Of a stretch of 64,000 nt of DNA, positions 35,640 to 45,235 are shown piece after piece. The position numbers were made by a program, and so were the translations under genes. Origin of the DNA: Stictocephala bisonia (Eukaryota > Arthropoda > Insecta > Hemiptera > Membracidae); NCBI GenBank assembly GCA_035578905.1, contig JAQJVL010000147.1:1282906-1346905 (forward strand). Direction: 5' to 3'. The notes beneath the pieces were generated by a model that was not told the origin of the DNA, made no database searches, and saw nothing but the letters and a program-made list of their open reading frames with translations. Position 1 is the stretch's first letter. Each line of letters starts with the position of its first letter.

Positions 35640-35890
35640 TTTATTGCCACAGCGAACGCATCATAAGCAATTACCACTAATGTAATATTTATAAATTTGT
35701 AGTAATAATTACACGTTTATCCTTCAGGATTTGGAGGGGAATAAGGGGAGAGGCTGACAACAGTGCTGATCCTGTCAAGGTCTGGAGCACCAACTAACTA
35801 CTCGAAACCCCAAGATTCTATAACTCGACACCCAATCAGCGACATCTGTGTTTTTCTTCTCTATGGCCATACAACAGCTACTATTAACCA
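35640..35890 (+). repeat. Dispersed repeat R1, copy b
   Basis: Near-colinear with copy a at 12740-13000: GCAATTACCACTAAT, ATAAATTTGTAGTAATAATT, ACACGTTTATCCTTCAGGAT, GGAGGGGAATAAGGGGAG, ACAGTGCTG, and CGACACCCAA. Confidence 0.8.
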
Positions 35891-37055
35891 CATCCTCTAA
35901 AGGATCCCTAAGGACCCCAACCCCTGTCTTAACCAACCCCTGGTCTTAAAACAGTTTTTCGGATCATGCTTTTTAAATCCAACACACTAGTGAACCTCAG
36001 TGAGAAGTCGTTGCTTATATAGTGTCTATAAAGCCTAATCTACTCTGTCCCCAAATCAAAAACCCGATTAAACATTTAATTTCATCGTGGAGCTGTTCTG
36101 TACGAAAACGTTTTGAGTGAGTCTAAAACTCTTTTTTCGTTTGTCCAGTATTGCGTAATCAGTATTATTGTTCATATTACTCTCATTAAGTAGTTATTTT
36201 TCATTTACTTCACTCTAGGTACATCAAATCAATTACTTTTTACGTCTATTTACCTCCTTTCAAAGTATCCGATATTCCTTCATTCTTCACGTGAGCTACT
36301 ATTCTTTCTTTGAACGTATTTATTAATTATATATATTATATATTAATTAATTAATTATAGTGTTTAGTTTTTATTTAGTAACTAGATTTTGGTCTTTTTG
36401 TTTATTTGTGGGGTTGGTTCGGTCCATAATAAATTAAAGTTTAAAACTGTATTCACTTACTAGCATGGGTGCTTGAACAAGTGTGAAAATACAAATCTAA
36501 AAACAATTTTTATTTATATTTCACAAAAGATTACACACACTATAAAAACGTCGTCACAAAGATGTTAATTTAATATTGTACGACATTTAACAATCTTACT
36601 AAACCTACCTTCAAATCACTAACGTATTAGACGTAACTGTTTAGTTAAAGATAGTACGAATTCTTATTCTTTTGCCTTATCAGTACGCCAAATAAAAATA
36701 ATTAACATGTATGGACTACATCAAGTGCAATGTTATCTATTTATGGATTACAATAAGTTACAAACACACGTTACAAAAACCCTTTAAACCAAGAAAAAGT
36801 TAAAAAAAACATTGATTCAAAACTGTTTGTTAGTAAAAAAAAGAAACAAAAAATTAATAAAGAAAAATACATGCAAACAGACACCTACGTAAAATTTAAG
36901 TACAGTAGGCCTACAATACTTACCTACCACAACCTAACCTAATAATTCCAACCTAATCTAACCCAACAAATTTCCGAATATCAATTTCAAAATCTCATAA
37001 GTATTAGTAAATGGTATTAATATAAAATGGCAAATCTAAACTTATCATAGGCTAT
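35891..37055. other. AT-rich spacer
   Basis: Includes an ATTAATTA tract at 36320-36356, TAGGCCTA at 36906-36913 and the small CCTAA patch at 36930-36970. No gene signal. Confidence 0.45.
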
Positions 37056-37059
37056 AATA

Positions 37060-37300
37060 AGTTATGATAAGCTGTTGGGGTTTATTACTTTTGAAACCAC
37101 CAAACATAACCTTGAATAATGTATTGCCAACTGTATTTTACATGGATTGTTATAAATAGTAGTATTATAAGTGTTTTTGCCATTTTTTACGTTTTCCTTC
37201 GTGCCGTTACGTGGATGTGGTGGAACGCTAACTAGCCGCTGAAAGTCCGCCGACACGCGACGTGGTCGAGTCAACCACTACCTGCCAATTTACCAACAAG
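37060..37300. promoter_or_regulatory. Small GC-enriched island
   Basis: CCGCTGAAAGTCCGCCGACA and CGCGACGTGGTCGAGTC lie within 60 bp of GTTTTCCTTCGTGCCGTTAC. The 70-codon minus frame (37062-37274) is unrecognised. Confidence 0.22.
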
Positions 37301-37599
37301 TGCGGTAATGTTATCATAAATCAGTTGTAAATATTCATTCAAAAATACTCCGTGCTGTTCAATGATCTGAGGACGGTGAATTAGCAAAAATTGGAGTTTT
37401 ACACGGGATTAATGAATAATTTTTCTTCCACCTCACACAAAGAGTTGCGCCAAGACGGTTTTTGACCTTTAAACTTTCCTTATGTAAACTTAGTACATCT
37501 TGCTTAAGAGATCTAGGATTTTTTTAAGGCCACCACTTTTAAAATATCTTATATGCATACATGTTCTTTTGCAAAACCAGCTAAAAGTACGTTAAATTA

Positions 37600-38515
37600 T
37601 GATAAATTAGGTTAGGTAGGGTTATGATAGGTCAGATTCTGTTGGGTTATGTTTGGTCAGGTTAAGTTATGCTAGGTTGTGTTAGATCAGGTTGTTATGT
37701 TAAGTTATTTTAAGCCAGGTTAAGTTAGGTTAGGTTATATTAGGTCAGATTCTGTTGGGTTATGTTTGGTCAGTTTAAGTTATGCTAGGTTGTGTTAGAT
37801 CAGGTTGTTATGTTAAGTTATTTTAAGCCAGGTTAAGTTAGGTTAGGTTATGTTAGGTCAGATTCTGTTGGGTTATGTTTGGTCAGGTTAAGTTATGCTA
37901 GGTTGTGTTAGATCAGGTTGTTATGTTAAGTTATTTTAAGCCAGGTTAAGTTAGGTTAGGTTATATTAGGTCAGATTCTGTTGGGTTATGTTTGGTCAGG
38001 TTAAGTTATACCATTGATTTTATACACAAATAGATTTCCCATCCAATGTTAAATTTTGATTCTCAAAATATCAGCTGCTTTGGTGGTCCATTGTGGAGCG
38101 CTAGTGTAGCTCCATGTAAATGTAATGCAGTTTAAAACAGCTGTGGTTGCGGGCCACACTAACAAAATTACTGCCACAAATATTCCTATTAGATGGGTTA
38201 TCTATTGTAGAGGTGTATATAATCAAGTGTTATACTAGGTTGTGTTAGATCAGGTTGTTATGTTAAGTTATTTTAAGCCAGGTTAAGTTAGGTTAGGTTA
38301 TATTAGGTCAGATTCTGTTGGGTTATGTTTGATCAGGTTAAGTTATGCTAGGTTGTGTTAGATCAGGTTGTTATGTTAAGTTATTTTAAGCCAGGTTAAG
38401 TTAGGTTAGGTTATATTAGGCCAGATTAGTTTGGGTTATGTTTGGTCAGGTTACGTTAAGTTAGGTAAGGTCAGGTTAAGTTAAGTTAGGTAAGGTCAGG
38501 TTAAGTTAGGTCATT
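37600..38515 (+). repeat. 113-bp TTAGG-like tandem array
   Basis: About six units; G(G)TCAGATTCTGTTGGG lies at 37631, 37744, 37857, 37970 and 38307, with a variant at 38420. The step is exactly 113 bp apart from the MITE-interrupted interval (337 = 113 + 224). Units are built from GGTTA, GTTAGGTTAGGTTA and GGTCAGG words, a higher-order form of degenerate TTAGG. A shorter-period tail (AGGTAAGGTCAGGTTAAGTT) runs to 38515. Confidence 0.95.
38011..38228. mobile_element. 218-bp MITE inserted in the TTAGG-like array
   Basis: Flanked by GTTATA at 38005-38010 and 38229-38234. Left end CCATTGATTTTATACAC and reverse-complemented right end ACTTGATTATATACAC form an imperfect TIR, continued by AATAGATTTCCCATCC against AATAGATAACCCATCT. 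The interior holds GGTGGTCCATTGTGGAGCGC and no coding frame. Removing it with one GTTATA restores a 113-bp unit exactly, so both boundaries are well fixed. Confidence 0.88.
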
Positions 38516-38830
38516 TTGACGTAACGATGTGAGCAGATGACGATGATGACGTCAGAATGTACTGTGCTAAATGTATACGTCATTACTGCATCATACAAGA
38601 AGTGCGCTGTTTTGCATACAACAGTGCAGTGTGCTGAATGTATTAGCTAACGTGTGGAAACTGCATAATTAACTGTGACATTATACCTCATGAAGAAATA
38701 CCTTAATAGAAACGTCAAGCTAAATATAAGGCTGCACTCAGCCAATACAGAATAAAGTACGTGCCCTGGTTTCGAAATAATTATCTTCGCGTTATCAAAA
38801 TTGCAAAATAAATCTATTTAGCACATGATT
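38516..38830. promoter_or_regulatory. CRE-like cluster
   Basis: TGACGTAA (38518), a perfect TGACGTCA (38547-38554) and TACGTCATTAC (38576) fall within 70 bp just after the array, with GATGACGATGATGACG between. Possible ATF/CREB response segment; the rest to 38830 is plain. Confidence 0.3.
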
Positions 38831-38998
38831 TGCCGGCGTGGTGGCTCAGTGGCTAAGGCTTCGGACTGCGGAGGGCAAGGTCCAAGGTTCGAATCCCCAC
38901 TGATCCAACGGTCGGTACTTCACTCGTTGAATAAAGTTGACGCACAGGCCTGTAGGCCCATGTCAACTGGCGAGTAAAGTTTTTATATAAAAAAAAAG
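38831..38998 (+). mobile_element. tRNA-derived SINE
   Basis: About 168 bp. A tRNA-like head carries Pol III box A TGGCTCAGTGG (38842-38852) and box B GGTTCGAATCC (38886-38896), 33 bp apart. A body (GGTCGGTACTTCACTCGTTG, then TGTAGGCCCATGTCAACTGG) follows, with a TTTTTATATAAAAAAAA tail. GCACATGATT before and GCACTACATT after could be a worn target duplication. It is not a functional tRNA: the acceptor stem does not pair. Fragments of the same family lie at 9766-9826 and 32982-33058. Confidence 0.88.
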
Positions 38999-39885
38999 CA
39001 CTACATTACCTAGCTTTAATAATTTTAAACAATGATCAAATGTTTTTCTGTAAGTTAGTTCTAGCATTGACTATAGAAACAAGATCACTGTCCGCTCATA
39101 TGGGTCTTCCGAAGCCAATCTTGTTTAGTGAAATTAGTTCATGTTCGGTATCCACAGGTAGCGCCACTGGCCTCCCTTTCTCTATATCCTCCATCATTTT
39201 CTGTCTCTCTCTTTCCAGCACACACCGAAGTGACTAATATATGAGCTAATAGTACGCCAAACAGTCGTCCGAGCGTTTATAAACCTGCTTTTCCGAATGA
39301 ATGAAGACCAGCTAATCTCCCATGAAAAGAATGGGGCTTTAATTAACTGTGTGATCCACATTTTGAACTTCGACTCCGCAATCACATGACTGATCATTTC
39401 CCATTCCCCATTTATATGTCCACTAGTTCCAGTAGCATCTTTCCATATCCGTGCGTAAATGACTTAACACAGTTCATTCCTTACGAGAAAGGTTCATAGA
39501 GTCTGATACCAAGAACTTGTTTCGATCTTCAAACATATACGAAGTTAACGCCCGGTTGGGTTTTTTGGGATAACTCACCAGCAAGTTGCTGCAAAATTTT
39601 AGTTCTGGTTCTCTCTTCAGCTGCTGTTTTATGTAGGTGTTTTAGTAAATAGGCCTGTAAATTTATATATTATAAAAACATAGAAACAGAGTTCAGGATT
39701 AGGTTAGAATAAGGTACCGCTGATACTGATATGCCTTTCTTTACTTCCCAATTGCTGAATACCTAGGTTATTTTGTTAGTTATTTCTATAGAGTTTAGGT
39801 GAGAGCTAAAGGAATTTGACCCATAATTTGCACGATATTTAGAACTAATCTACGATTTACCAAATTAAAGTACCGTAACCAAGTA
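38999..39885. other. Spacer
   Basis: Moderate composition; 65- and 67-codon frames at 39040-39237 (+) and 39194-39397 (-) are unrecognised. No repeat found. Confidence 0.4.
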
Positions 39886-40260
39886 AAGTCGATATCACAT
39901 TCGACCCAATCGACCGGTCGATTACAGATGCAAAGGTCACCTTGAGGTTATGCAATTAAATTAGTTGTCCGATGTAATAACTCAGTTTATTCCCTATGTA
40001 AATGTGCAAGAGGAAAGGGGAAAGTTCCGCGTTGCATATAAATGGAAGACGTCTGGAACGCCAGGGGACGTTGTTAACTGACCGTTACATCTGCCTCCCT
40101 CTCCACGCGGGAGGTTATTTACTTTGATAATTATTCCTTGGCTCCAGCGGTCATCCGGGGTCAGTCTTCTTAATAACCTTGCCTTTTTAGGCAAGTGGGT
40201 CATCGGTGAACACGACGCGGAAACTGGCAATCTTCCTTGAGGAAATGAGATTGATCAGCA
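39886..40260. promoter_or_regulatory. Island with a 16-bp palindrome and nuclear-receptor-like site
   Basis: AATCGACCGGTCGATT (39908-39923) is a perfect 16-bp palindrome. Immediately after come GATGCAAAGGTCACCTTGAG, containing the AGGTCA half-site inside AAGGTCACCTT, and ATGCAATTAAATTAG. Downstream 40020-40230 is GC-rich (CTCCACGCGGGAGG hairpin at 40101-40114). The 78-codon minus frame is unrecognised. Confidence 0.33.
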
Positions 40261-40405
40261 GATGGGTGCGCTTGATGGATTATTATACATTTACATGAAA
40301 CCCGCCTAATTCTATATAATTAGTGGTGTTTTGCGACAATTACTGTGGTTTCTGATGTTTCAAAATTCCTTACATCTTCATCTCAATTTGCTATTACATC
40401 TTCGC

Positions 40406-40530
40406 AGAAAACCCCAGGTATATCTCCCTTCTGATAAAAACCCCAGGTATACCTCCCTTCTGGTAAAAACCCCAGGTATACCAACCTTCTGGCAAAAATC
40501 CTAGGTATACCCTCCCTTCTGGTAAAAAAG
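40406..40530. repeat. 29-bp tandem repeat, four units
   Basis: CCCCAGGTATA recurs at 40412, 40441 and 40470 with a TCCTAGG variant at 40499, an exact 29-bp step. Units include CTCCCTTCTGGTAAAAA. Confidence 0.93.
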
Positions 40531-41570
40531 ATTATTTGGGGTTAGTCAAATTTTATCAAGAGAAAAAGCATGTATGGCAAGAGTCTTAATGGTACATACA
40601 CATTGCTAGTGTGGATATTTAAACTGTATTATTTGAAAATTCTGAATGAACGTAAATATCATCGTCTAATTAATATTTCACTAAAGTCTGGAAGTCACCT
40701 TCACCCTGGAAACCAAAGTCTGCCAGGTTCAATTTTTGTCTGCCAACTTTATACAAAATTAGAAGTTCATCAAGTAAATCCACCAAGAATTAAATCGGGA
40801 TATAGGCCTAGAGGCTTGATATTAATTTCCTTCTTTAAGGTGGGTCAGTTGATAATTGGTTTGTTTTTTAAATAATTAAGAGATTCCAAAGCTCTCCAGC
40901 TTGCAACTATCAATTTTGTGCTTATTTAACAAAACTAAAAGTGGCTTCAGTTATGGATTGGCAACCTTCATTGTCATTTACTATCTGAAGTCAATCATAG
41001 TGTTTGAATCCAGAACAATCTTCTTTTAGCGGATCTACAATTCCTATTAAACGATTTAAATCACAGCTATTTGCAAAAGGTTGAAATATATTTAAAATAT
41101 CGTTGATAATATTATTAAATCAGGGTTAGAAGATTCACTATCAACATTTTATTTGTTAACAAATGAGTGTTTTTCTATATGGTGAATTAAAATTTAAAAT
41201 TAGTTGAAACTGATTTCGAACGAAGAAAATACGAAAAAATAAACATCCTTACAATAAACAGTGTTACAACTAACCAATTTGACAAATCTAGTTTTTATTT
41301 TCTTGCTTGATTATGTTCAATTTTTTACCAAGAATATACCTTTCCCTTTATGCATCTACTTTAGGCCAAATATTCTTGGAAATACAGATGAAGAATTGTC
41401 ATATGATTTCAAACTTGAAAAGAAGTGGAATTCGGAGGGTAGAAAAAAGCAATACCATCGATCTAACTCCTACAAACACAGATTCCTTGAAGAAACTGCA
41501 CATTTTGCTAAATTATCAACTTTTTTATAACAGTGACATGATGAACGTACGTCATTATCTCTTACGAAGC
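40531..41570. other. AT-rich spacer with unrecognised open frames
   Basis: Plus frames of 101 codons (40570-40875) and 89-93 codons (41261-41588, two overlapping) have AT-driven composition and no recognised domain. Kept as uncharacterised sequence. Confidence 0.35.
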
Positions 41571-41656
41571 CCAGTCCTCAAGTGGTAGTACGCCGTCAAA
41601 AGGAAGTCCTGTAGACAGTCCCATTAATTTGCCGGAGTGCATTCTTTGGTTACAAA

Positions 41657-41809
41657 TTAATTTTTTACAGTATCCGGCGTCCGAGTGAAGCGAGCGTTCT
41701 GCACGATGCTAAATAGACCGTAAAACTTCACTCTGTATACGGTACCTGGCTTCCTGCTGCCCGCATGAGTCCTAGCGAGCACAATGTCTCCAGAACGAAA
41801 GGGTTCCAT
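41657..41809 (-). pseudogene. Retroelement integrase C-terminal-like fragment (alternatively PWWP/Tudor-like exon)
   Basis: A 50-codon minus-strand frame, ATG at 41809, stop TAA at 41657, in a GC-enriched patch. Residues 3-12 read PFRSGDIVLAR, a GD-x-V start typical of the SH3-like C-terminal domain of LTR-retroelement integrases and also of PWWP/Tudor folds. Residues 20-36 (KPGTVYRVKFYGLFSIV) follow the K-x-x-x-Y/K-x-x-GP(F/Y)xIV shape of that domain. An in-frame stop two codons before the ATG, and a frame shift relative to the upstream sequence, mean the N-terminal part is gone; the 45-bp array starts only 31 bp upstream. I infer a broken retroelement remnant. Reading it as a real exon with a donor at ACT|GTAAAA is the alternative. 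Confidence 0.35.
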
Positions 41810-41840
41810 GTGTTATTTGCACGGTTTAGTTTGAATTGAA

Positions 41841-42965
41841 TGTAAATTAGTTGCCTCGAAACACGGTCCTTCTGTATTGTCTTAATGTAAATTAGTTGCC
41901 TCGAAACACGGTCCTTCTGTATTGTCTTAATGTAAATTAGTTGCCTCGAAACACGGTCCTTCTGTATTGTCTTAATGTAAATTAGTTGCCTCGAAACACG
42001 GTCCTTCTGTATTGTCTTAATGTAAATTAGTTGCCTCGAAACACGGTCCTTCTGTATTGTCTTAATGTAAATTAGTTGCCTCGAAACACGGTCCTTCTGT
42101 ATTGTCTTAATGTAAATTAGTTGCCTCGAAACACGGTCCTTCTGTATTGTCTTAATGTAAATTAGTTGCCTCGAAACACGGTCCTTCTGTATTGTCTTAA
42201 TGTAAATTAGTTGCCTCGAAACACGGTCCTTCTGTATTGTCTTAATGCTAATTAGTTGCCTCGAAACACGGTCCTTCTGTATTGTCTTAATGTAAATTAG
42301 TTGCCTCGAAACACGGTCCTTCTGTATTGTCTTAATGTAAATTAGTTGCCTCGAAACACGGTCCTTCTGTATTGTCTTAATGTAAATTAGTTGCCTCGAA
42401 ACACGGTCCTTCTGTATTGTCTTAATGTAAATTAGTTGCCTCGAAACACGGTCCTTCTGTATTGTCTTAATGTAAATTAGTTGCCTCGAAACACGGTCCT
42501 TCTGTATTGTCTTAATGTAAATTAGTTGCCTCGAAACACGGTCCTTCTGTATTGTCTTAATGTAAATTAGTTGCCTCGAAACACGGTCCTTTTGTATTGT
42601 CTTAATGTAAATTAGTTGCCTCGAAACACGGTCCTTCTGTATTGTCTTAATGTAAATTAGTTGCCTCGAAACACGGTCCTTCTGTATTGTCTTAATGTAA
42701 ATTAGTTGCCTCGAAACACGGTCCTTCTGTATTGTCTTAATGTAAATTAGTTGCCTCGAAACACGGTCCTTCTGTATTGTCTTAATGTAAATTAGTTGCC
42801 TCGAAACACGGTCCTTCTGTATTGTCTTAATGTAAATTAGTTGCCTCGAAACACGGTCCTTCTGTATTGTCTTAATGTAAATTAGTTGCCTCGAAACACG
42901 GTCCTTCTGTATTGTCTTAATGTAAATTAGTTGCCTCGAAACACGGTCCTTCTGTATTGTCTTAA
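41841..42965. repeat. 25 x 45-bp near-perfect tandem array
   Basis: Exactly 25 units of 45 bp (1,125 bp). The unit starts TGTAAATTAGTTGCCTCGAA and ends TCTGTATTGTCTTAA. Only two units differ: unit 10 (42246) starts TGCTAATTAG, and one near 42591 has TTTTGT for TTCTGT. Such homogeneity indicates very recent amplification or strong conversion. On the minus strand one frame has no stop over all 25 units (15 codons per unit, KTIQKDRVSRQLIYI) but contains no ATG, so I do not call it a gene. Confidence 0.98.
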
Positions 42966-43960
42966 TGCTAATAATTAAACATTTTATATGCTTCTGATAG
43001 ATTTTATCAAGTTAATTGTTGTCAGAATCTTACTTCTCTTGTAGAAGATATCTTTTCGTCTTTTTATTCAATATTTACAACCTATTAAAGAAAAGGAATT
43101 CTTTTCAAATCTGAAAATGTCCTTTCTTCTCTTAAATGGACTAGAAATTATGAATCCATTTCTTACTTTTTACTTTTGCTATTCACCCGTATATTTCACG
43201 GTGCTGCTCCATTAGAATGTCGGTAGGCACCAACACATCCTAAATCATGACATTCTACGGTCAATGGTGCTTTGTGAAAAAAACAGTCCTAATCACATCG
43301 GCATATTTACAAAAGCTTCCAGAATAAATATAAAAGATAAAAACCTCTGGTATCTAAAAAAAACTATTAAAACCTTTTTCTCAGAGATACATAAGAGTAC
43401 TGACCTCCCAGTAAATACGCTCATTATTGTTCAAGTCATTTTCACCTGACTTGTTCGAACACCCTCAAGCACAACTTAACAATTATTGTTGTCTTCCTCG
43501 AGGAATCAACCTTTCTCACTCTTCCATCAACGACACTAAAGAGAACGTAAACAAAAACATTGAAAAATGTTCGTAGTATGATTATTATAAAATAAAAAAA
43601 CACATATTACATTTATTATCACTCTCAACTGATAAGATTCTTTTATAACCAGGAGAATCTGAATTTTATGTTTTATCTCTCTTGAAAGAAAACTCTACTT
43701 TTGATAGGCTTTTCAACAATTAACAAGAAATTTAATATGAATTGCATATTATATTTCGATTAAAATTTTTCCGATTATTCAAGGAAATTGACAAATCACT
43801 TTAAAATATAGGCAGTAACAATTTCGTGTTAAACAATCAATGTACATTGGCTTTGAGAGTGAGTCTTGCCGACCCCAGTCCTCCAAGGGTTCCGTCCCCG
43901 GCTGACGACAACGTGGCATTATTAATTAAAGTTCTGTATCGGATTCTTGCAATGGGAACA
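42966..43960. other. AT-rich spacer
   Basis: No gene signal. A small GC block at 43845-43925 (GACCCCAGTCCTCCAAGGGT, then GGCATTATTAATTAAAG) just before the next array may be a short conserved element. Confidence 0.4.
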
Positions 43961-43962
43961 AG

Positions 43963-44221
43963 GGTTGTAATTGAAAACAGGAAATATCGATGGTTGAGTT
44001 GTTTAGTTGACTTCTTAGCTTAGATGTTTTAATTGAAAACAGGAAATATAGATGGTTGAGTTGTTTAGTTGACTTCTTAGCTTAGGTGTTTTAATTGAAA
44101 ACAGGAAATATAGATGGTTGAGTTGTTTAGTTGACTTCTTAGCTTAGATGTTTTAATTGAAAACAGGAAATATAGATGGTTGAGTTGTTTAGTTGACTTC
44201 TTAGCTTAGGTGTTTTAATTG
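43963..44221. repeat. 62-bp tandem repeat, four units in an A-B-A-B pattern
   Basis: GAAAACAGGAAATAT recurs at 43973, 44035, 44097 and 44159, an exact 62-bp step. Successive units end TTAGATG, TTAGGTG, TTAGATG, TTAGGTG, so the array probably arose by duplication of a 124-bp dimer. It ends at TTTTAATTGCGAAAC. Confidence 0.95.
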
Positions 44222-45045
44222 CGAAACAAGATTAGAAACAATTGTGCTGTGAATTTAAAAAATCGTGTGTTAGTAGGGTGAGTAGGCGAGGATAAGGGTA
44301 CCACACATAGACATGCGGTTGATGAGTTTTCTATACAAGAGCCGCTCTAACTTTGCCCCTGTAGTTTGCACGATATGACAACACCGGACTTCCTGAGACG
44401 AGACACTTGCCATCTCTCTCATCGCACTCGACCTACGACTAAAAAATTAGGGACTTTCGTTCAAGGCAAACATTTTTCGAAATTATTGTTTTTTATTTAT
44501 ATTTTGTTCAGTTATCCAACGGACAAATTGATCTAAAATATATATTTTCAATACAATCGCCAGACTATAACCCACATTAAACGATTATTTACGGTTTTTT
44601 AATATATTTTGTTATATAAAAGATTAAAGCCATCCAACTTGTAATTTTTTACTTTTATTATTAAAGCATTCTGTCATCATACATTTTACAACTTTATTCG
44701 ATTTCGTGTTTCATTTAAACTCCCAAGAATGATTTATCTGAAATAGAGATAAAAAGAGGCCATACAAATGTGACGATATTGCCTATGTTTATATTACATT
44801 TGTGATACTTCATTCATTATTTATCTAATTATCATTTTTTAATCACTGTTTTCTCTATACTGTCAGAGAAGAGAGTTATCTATTTATGTTTAATCGAAAT
44901 TTCGTTTATCACTTTTAATATGGTTTATTTTTACTGAAATTCAATAAAAATGTAAAATTCTTTGAAAAATTACCTTGTCTTGCTTCGGCAAGAAATCCGT
45001 TTTTTTCTTGATAAACAAACCCCATCATCAATGAACTGCTGAAAT
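44222..45045. other. AT-rich spacer
   Basis: A GC-enriched part at 44280-44420 (CGACCTACGACT, GAGACGAGACACTTGCC) could be regulatory; the remainder is A/T-rich. Confidence 0.35.
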
Positions 45046-45235
45046 TCTTTTTAAAATTACCAGCTTCCTTTCTTAACACCCAAGAGCGAAGGAATTCCAA
45101 GCATCGGTCGGCGCTCATATTGTTTCGGAAAATGCTCTAGCCGAGGAAAAGACGGAAATATTCCGGCGACCGATTCATATCGACGGCCTCCTCACAAATG
45201 GCCGCCCCAGGATCTTCCACTAAAACTGTTTTCTT
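45046..45235. promoter_or_regulatory. Small GC-rich island
   Basis: ATTCCAAGCATCGGTCGGCG, AATATTCCGGCGACCGATTC and CACAAATGGCCGCCCCAGG lie in 130 bp. CATCGGTCG and CGACCGAT form an inverted pair, and ATGGC matches a Pho/YY1 core. The overlapping 67-codon minus frame is unrecognised. Confidence 0.28.

Noticed and set aside
38831..38905. Functional tRNA gene
   Set aside because: Boxes A and B are good but the cloverleaf stems do not pair and a SINE body and tail follow directly.
41560..41700. Several further plausible-looking short frames on both strands beside the integrase-like fragment
   Set aside because: Three or more frames looked protein-like at once, which shows how easily this GC patch produces them. 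Only the frame with a family-like pattern is reported.
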